Assembly: GCA_905211485.1 (NCBI GenBank)
Contig: CAJMAW010000144.1
Location: 1 to 7,024, forward strand
Reading direction: 5' to 3'
DNA length: 7,024 bases
From: an uncultured Lentisphaeria bacterium
GTDB lineage: Bacteria > Verrucomicrobiota > Lentisphaeria > Victivallales > UBA1829
Positions 4,880-7,024 of the stretch are shown here, piece by piece. Numbering within the stretch: the first letter of the stretch is position 1; the number at the start of each line of letters is the position of its first letter. Both the position numbers and the translations under genes were made by a program. The notes under the pieces were generated by a model. The model was given only the letters and a program-made list of their open reading frames with translations. It did no database searches and was not told the origin of the DNA.

Positions 4880-7024
4880 ATGACATATCAGGTCATCGCC
4901 AGGAAATGGCGTCCGCAGCGTTTTTCCGACATGGTCGGGCAGGAACATATCGCAAGGACCCTGAAAAACGCCGTCGTTTCCGGACGCATCGCACATGCCT
5001 ATCTTTTTGTCGGTCCGCGGGGAATCGGGAAGACCACCAGCGCGCGCATTTTCGCAAAAGCCATCAACTGCGTCCACCCCATCGACGGGGAGCCCTGCTG
5101 TCAGTGCAGTTCCTGCAAAGCCATTGCCGAGGAAAGCAGCGTGGATGTGATCGAAATCGACGCCGCCACCCATACACAGGTCGACAAAGCGCGCGAAATC
5201 TGTGAAGACGTGCTTCACCTTCCCATTGCTTCCAAATACAAGATTTATATCATTGACGAAGTGCACATGCTCTCCAAAAGCGCATGGAACGCTCTTCTGA
5301 AAACGATTGAGGAGCCTCCCGCGCACGCGAAATTCATTTTTGCCACGACGGAAGTGAATAAAGTGCTTCCGACTGTGATTTCCCGCTGCCAGCGCTTTGA
5401 TCTCAGGCGGATTCCCTCCGCCGCCATTGCAGGCCGTCTCCGCTATATCGCGGATGCGGAAAAGGTCAATATTTCAGACTCCGCCATCAACGTGATCGCC
5501 TATGCGGCGGACGGCGGAATGCGTGATGCCCAGTCCCTCATGGATCAGCTCATTTCCTTTTTCGGCACGGACAGTTCCACCGGCATTTCCGAAGCCCAGG
5601 CGCTCTCCCTCTTCGGGCTCACCGCGCCGGCGGAAATGAAAACGCTTATGAAAGCCGTCATTTCCAACGACAGGGAATCGGCGGTCGTATCCATTCACAA
5701 TCTTGCCGCGCAGGGCAAAAATCTGGAAACTCTGCATGAGGAAATGACCGCCTGGCTGAGAGGCATTCTGCTCTGCCGGATTCTCCGCACGCCCCAGGCT
5801 GTACTGGAGGAATCGCCGGAGAAGATCAGAGTGTACAATGAACTTGCGGCGGAAGCGAATCCGGGCGTCGTGCAGAGGCTTCTGGAAAGTCTTTCGGCCT
5901 CTGGATATCTGCTCCGCGAAGCCATCAACAAGCAGGTGTTTCTGGAATCCATCCTGTTCAAGGCGATGCGCCTGGCCCATTCCGTCCAGATTGAGGACCT
6001 CATTGCCAGGCTCAATCAGATCCGGAAGAACGGAGAGCTTGACGCGCTGAACTCGGTGGTGCCGCTGTATGAACTCCCGCCCGGGGAAAAAGTGGTCCGG
6101 AGCGGTCATGGAATCGCCGCCGTCCGCAATGGCGGCTCGGATTATGGTTCTGAAACGCCGCAGTCTCCAGCTCAGGGGAACGTACACCCCATCCAGGCAG
6201 AAGCTGAAAAAAAAACTCCTGACGCCCTCTTGCAGGAACTGAAACAGGAAAGCTCCAGAGGGGAACCCCTCGTCCGCCGCGCAGAAGCAACTTCTGTCTT
6301 TTCCGCATCTCAGGAAATATTACAGGAGACGCCGTCTGCTTCCGGCTCCGCCTCTTCACCTTCCACCACTCCCCCCATCATCACAGCCGCAGGAAGCGCC
6401 TCTTCTCCAGAAGCGGCGGTCTCCACGGAGGGAAACAGAGAAACGCCAGCGGGAGACAAGGCGGAAAGGGAGAAAGAAGAGAAAGCGGAAAACAAGGCGC
6501 AACCGGATGCGGAACCACCTCCTCCTCCGAACGCGCCTCTGAACATACCGGGCAATGACCCGGAAGACAAGGCGCAACCGGATGCGGATGACGATGCGGA
6601 CGACGATACACCGGACGATGCACTTGACGATACGCCGGACGATGCGGACGGGAACCGGATTCCGGGAAATCATCACACGGGAAGAGCGGAAAAAGAAAGC
6701 ACCGTGACTCCGGAACTGCTGTGGGGGGAATTGATTTTGGACATTTCGGACAATCTGAAGAAAACGACTCTTGCCTCTTTCATGGAAGACGGGCACCCGG
6801 AAAGTTTCCGGGATTCCGTTCTGAGCGTTGCCTATGACATTGAATACGGTGAAATGCAGCGTCTGATGGTGGAAAAGGAATTGAATACGCTGATCACGCG
6901 TCTCCGCGCCGTTTCAGGCGATTCCGCCGCGACGATTCATCTGAAACGCAGGGCCGGAATTGCGACTCCGGCGCAGGTCGAGCAGAAAATCTCGGTGGCG
7001 CGCAAACGCGTTCGCCTTGATGCT
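4880..7024 (+). CDS. dnaX: DNA polymerase III subunit gamma/tau (3' truncated by window end)
   Basis: The frame is open for 715 codons to the window edge. It encodes the AAA+ clamp-loader subunit that, with delta and delta', loads the sliding clamp. The start MTYQVIARKWRPQRF matches DnaX N-termini, and a weak AGGG (4869-4872) lies 7 bases before the ATG. Visible motifs are Walker A GPRGIGKT (45-52), zinc-binding Cys64, Cys73, Cys76 and Cys79, Walker B region IIDEVHML (124-131), sensor 1 ATTE (155-158), SRC with Arg169 (168-170), sensor 2 GGMRDAQS (212-219), and a helical collar domain to about residue 390. Residues 400-605 form a Pro/Ala/Ser/Glu- then Asp-rich linker, and from about 606 a folded tau-like C-terminal domain begins (WGELILDISDNL). 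A nine-A run at codons 443-446 may yield a 447-residue gamma form. The full tau form runs past the window. Confidence 0.97.
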   Translation, partial: MTYQVIARKWRPQRFSDMVGQEHIARTLKNAVVSGRIAHAYLFVGPRGIGKTTSARIFAKAINCVHPIDGEPCCQCSSCKAIAEESSVDVIEIDAATHTQVDKAREICEDVLHLPIASKYKIYIIDEVHMLSKSAWNALLKTIEEPPAHAKFIFATTEVNKVLPTVISRCQRFDLRRIPSAAIAGRLRYIADAEKVNISDSAINVIAYAADGGMRDAQSLMDQLISFFGTDSSTGISEAQALSLFGLTAPAEMKTLMKAVISNDRESAVVSIHNLAAQGKNLETLHEEMTAWLRGILLCRILRTPQAVLEESPEKIRVYNELAAEANPGVVQRLLESLSASGYLLREAINKQVFLESILFKAMRLAHSVQIEDLIARLNQIRKNGELDALNSVVPLYELPPGEKVVRSGHGIAAVRNGGSDYGSETPQSPAQGNVHPIQAEAEKKTPDALLQELKQESSRGEPLVRRAEATSVFSASQEILQETPSASGSASSPSTTPPIITAAGSASSPEAAVSTEGNRETPAGDKAEREKEEKAENKAQPDAEPPPPPNAPLNIPGNDPEDKAQPDADDDADDDTPDDALDDTPDDADGNRIPGNHHTGRAEKESTVTPELLWGELILDISDNLKKTTLASFMEDGHPESFRDSVLSVAYDIEYGEMQRLMVEKELNTLITRLRAVSGDSAATIHLKRRAGIATPAQVEQKISVARKRVRLDA
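6207..6222 (+). promoter_or_regulatory. Putative dnaX slippage / -1 frameshift site producing a gamma-like form
   Basis: Nine consecutive A residues (6207-6215) follow the G of a Glu codon. In frame they contain the slippery heptamer A AAA AAA (6208-6214). A -1 shift reads AAC TCC TGA, stopping at 6220-6222 and giving a 447-residue product. One extra A inserted by RNA polymerase would reach the same stop. A one-base loss or +1 shift stops at TGA 6240-6242. The position, where the linker begins after the collar domain, matches the place where E. coli (A AAA AAG) and Thermus (A9) make gamma. Only a weak AGG occurs just upstream, and the nearest downstream stem (TCCTG/CAGGA, 6217-6237) is small, so transcriptional slippage is at least as likely as ribosomal frameshifting. 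Confidence 0.65.
6258..6271 (+). repeat. Compact GC hairpin inside dnaX downstream of the A9 run
   Basis: GAGGG (6258-6262) pairs perfectly with CCCTC (6267-6271) around GAAC. It begins 43 bases after the slippery heptamer, farther than usual for a frameshift stimulator, so it may be incidental. Confidence 0.5.
6492..6513 (+). repeat. 22-base direct repeat in the dnaX linker, copy 1
   Basis: This segment, encoding most of NKAQPDAE, is repeated exactly at 6567-6588, 75 bases (25 codons) away and in the same frame. Confidence 0.85.
6567..6588 (+). repeat. 22-base direct repeat in the dnaX linker, copy 2
   Basis: Exact partner of 6492-6513, encoding DKAQPDAD. It leads directly into the Asp-rich tandem repeat. 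Confidence 0.85.
6602..6649 (+). repeat. Two 24-base tandem units encoding an Asp-rich linker
   Basis: Units 6602-6625 and 6626-6649 encode DDTPDDAL and DDTPDDAD and differ at only a few bases, preceded by related GATGCGGATGACGATGCG sequence. The segment gives the linker a strongly acidic stretch (residues about 569-590) and could vary in copy number without breaking the frame. Confidence 0.85.

Noticed and set aside
5474..6187. Minus-strand open frame opposite dnaX
   Set aside because: It is a shadow of the dnaX frame with no domain signature.
6356..6796. Arg/Val-rich minus-strand frame resembling a basic repetitive peptide
   Set aside because: Its repetitive composition simply mirrors the acidic GAC/GAT-rich linker of dnaX on the other strand.

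Overview
The window reads as ordinary bacterial chromosome, all on the plus strand, with four protein-coding genes plus one 5'-truncated gene. The best guess for the host is a Lentisphaerota/Victivallales bacterium. That guess rests on two prepilin-like proteins with the FTLIELLVVI N-terminus and an H-x9-D tail motif, next to a LacI-type sugar regulator and a two-domain esterase-like hydrolase, a mix I associate with that phylum and with Planctomycetes. It is an inference from gene content, not a sequence match.

Layout: (1) Positions 1-500 hold the C-terminal end of a LacI/PBP-like transcriptional regulator with an unusually long tail that runs through a hairpin and over the next ribosome binding site. 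(2) Positions 502-1329 and 1496-2344 are two tandem prepilin-like genes. They align without gaps at a constant offset of 1009 bases, are about three quarters identical in protein, and share an almost identical 5' block. (3) Positions 2345-2552 are a non-coding leader with a short tandem repeat. (4) Positions 2553-4535 encode a 660-residue cytoplasmic alpha/beta hydrolase related to acetyl-xylan-esterase-like proteins, with a catalytic N-terminal half and a C-terminal half that looks like a degenerate second copy. (5) Positions 4536-4879 are non-coding, rich in hairpins, and end in a probable rho-independent terminator and the leader of the next gene. (6) From 4880 to the window end is dnaX, the clamp-loader gamma/tau subunit, open at its 3' end.

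The regulator, the surface/secreted pilin-like pair and the hydrolase could form a carbohydrate-response locus, although nothing here proves co-transcription. dnaX is a housekeeping gene after a terminator and is probably unrelated to them.

The most striking signal is inside dnaX. A run of nine A residues (6207-6215) contains an in-frame A AAA AAA heptamer at the start of the linker, with a TGA stop two codons later in the -1 frame. This would give a 447-residue gamma-like short form, as in the slippage/frameshift systems known from E. coli and Thermus dnaX.
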